Positions 5,741 to 5,763 of a DNA stretch of 5,763 nucleotides are shown piece after piece; the stretch's first letter is position 1; each line of letters begins with the position of its first letter. Origin of the DNA: Bacteroides sp. GTDB taxonomy: Bacteria; Bacteroidota; Bacteroidia; Bacteroidales; Bacteroidaceae. Made by a program: the position numbers and the translations under genes. The stretch is from contig DXOJ01000768.1 in assembly GCA_019412865.1 (NCBI GenBank), forward strand, positions 1 to 5,763, given 5' to 3'. The notes below the pieces were generated by a model, which was not told the DNA's origin, searched no databases, and was given only the letters and a program-made list of their open reading frames with translations.

Positions 5741-5763
5741 CTTCCTTTCTTCTAATAGTAAAG

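Overview
The window looks like chromosomal DNA from a gut Bacteroides or a close relative. This rests on a moderately AT-rich composition, Bacteroides-type promoters (TTTG-like -33 and TAnnTTTG -7 elements, including an exact TATCTTTG at 48-55), starts mostly without a Shine-Dalgarno sequence, and protein families typical of Bacteroidales: a HU-related protein of the long 'HU-HIG' type and a DUF6621-like protein. No mobile element, RNA gene or CRISPR array was seen.

Layout from left to right. (1) 98-346 (+) encodes an 82-aa hypothetical protein with a good promoter upstream. (2) A perfect 15-bp hairpin (349-384) separates it from (3) clpB (403-2991, -), a complete 862-aa disaggregase. (4) A 286-bp divergent intergenic region (2992-3277) holds the clpB Shine-Dalgarno sequence, an 11-bp motif repeated at a 32-bp interval, and a -7 element for the next gene. 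(5) 3278-3865 (+) encodes a 195-aa protein, probably DUF6621, whose layout resembles a degenerate NYN/PIN-like fold. (6) 3936-4832 (+) encodes a LysR-type regulator with a CysL-like effector domain and a GTG start; a T-N11-A dyad lies just upstream. (7) A 228-bp convergent intergenic region (4833-5060) contains no gene but is rich in structure: five copies of ATTTCTCAT in both orientations and two long imperfect hairpins. (8) 5061-5687 (-) encodes a 208-aa HU-like DNA-binding protein with an apparent winged-helix C-terminal domain, and its promoter lies at the right edge.

The genes do not form an obvious pathway. clpB is a housekeeping stress gene transcribed alone. The DUF6621-like gene and the LysR gene are co-directional, 70 bp apart, and could be co-transcribed. 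The LysR gene has no divergently transcribed neighbour, so its target cannot be read from context. The least explained part of the window is the repeat and hairpin cluster between the lysR-type and HU-like genes.
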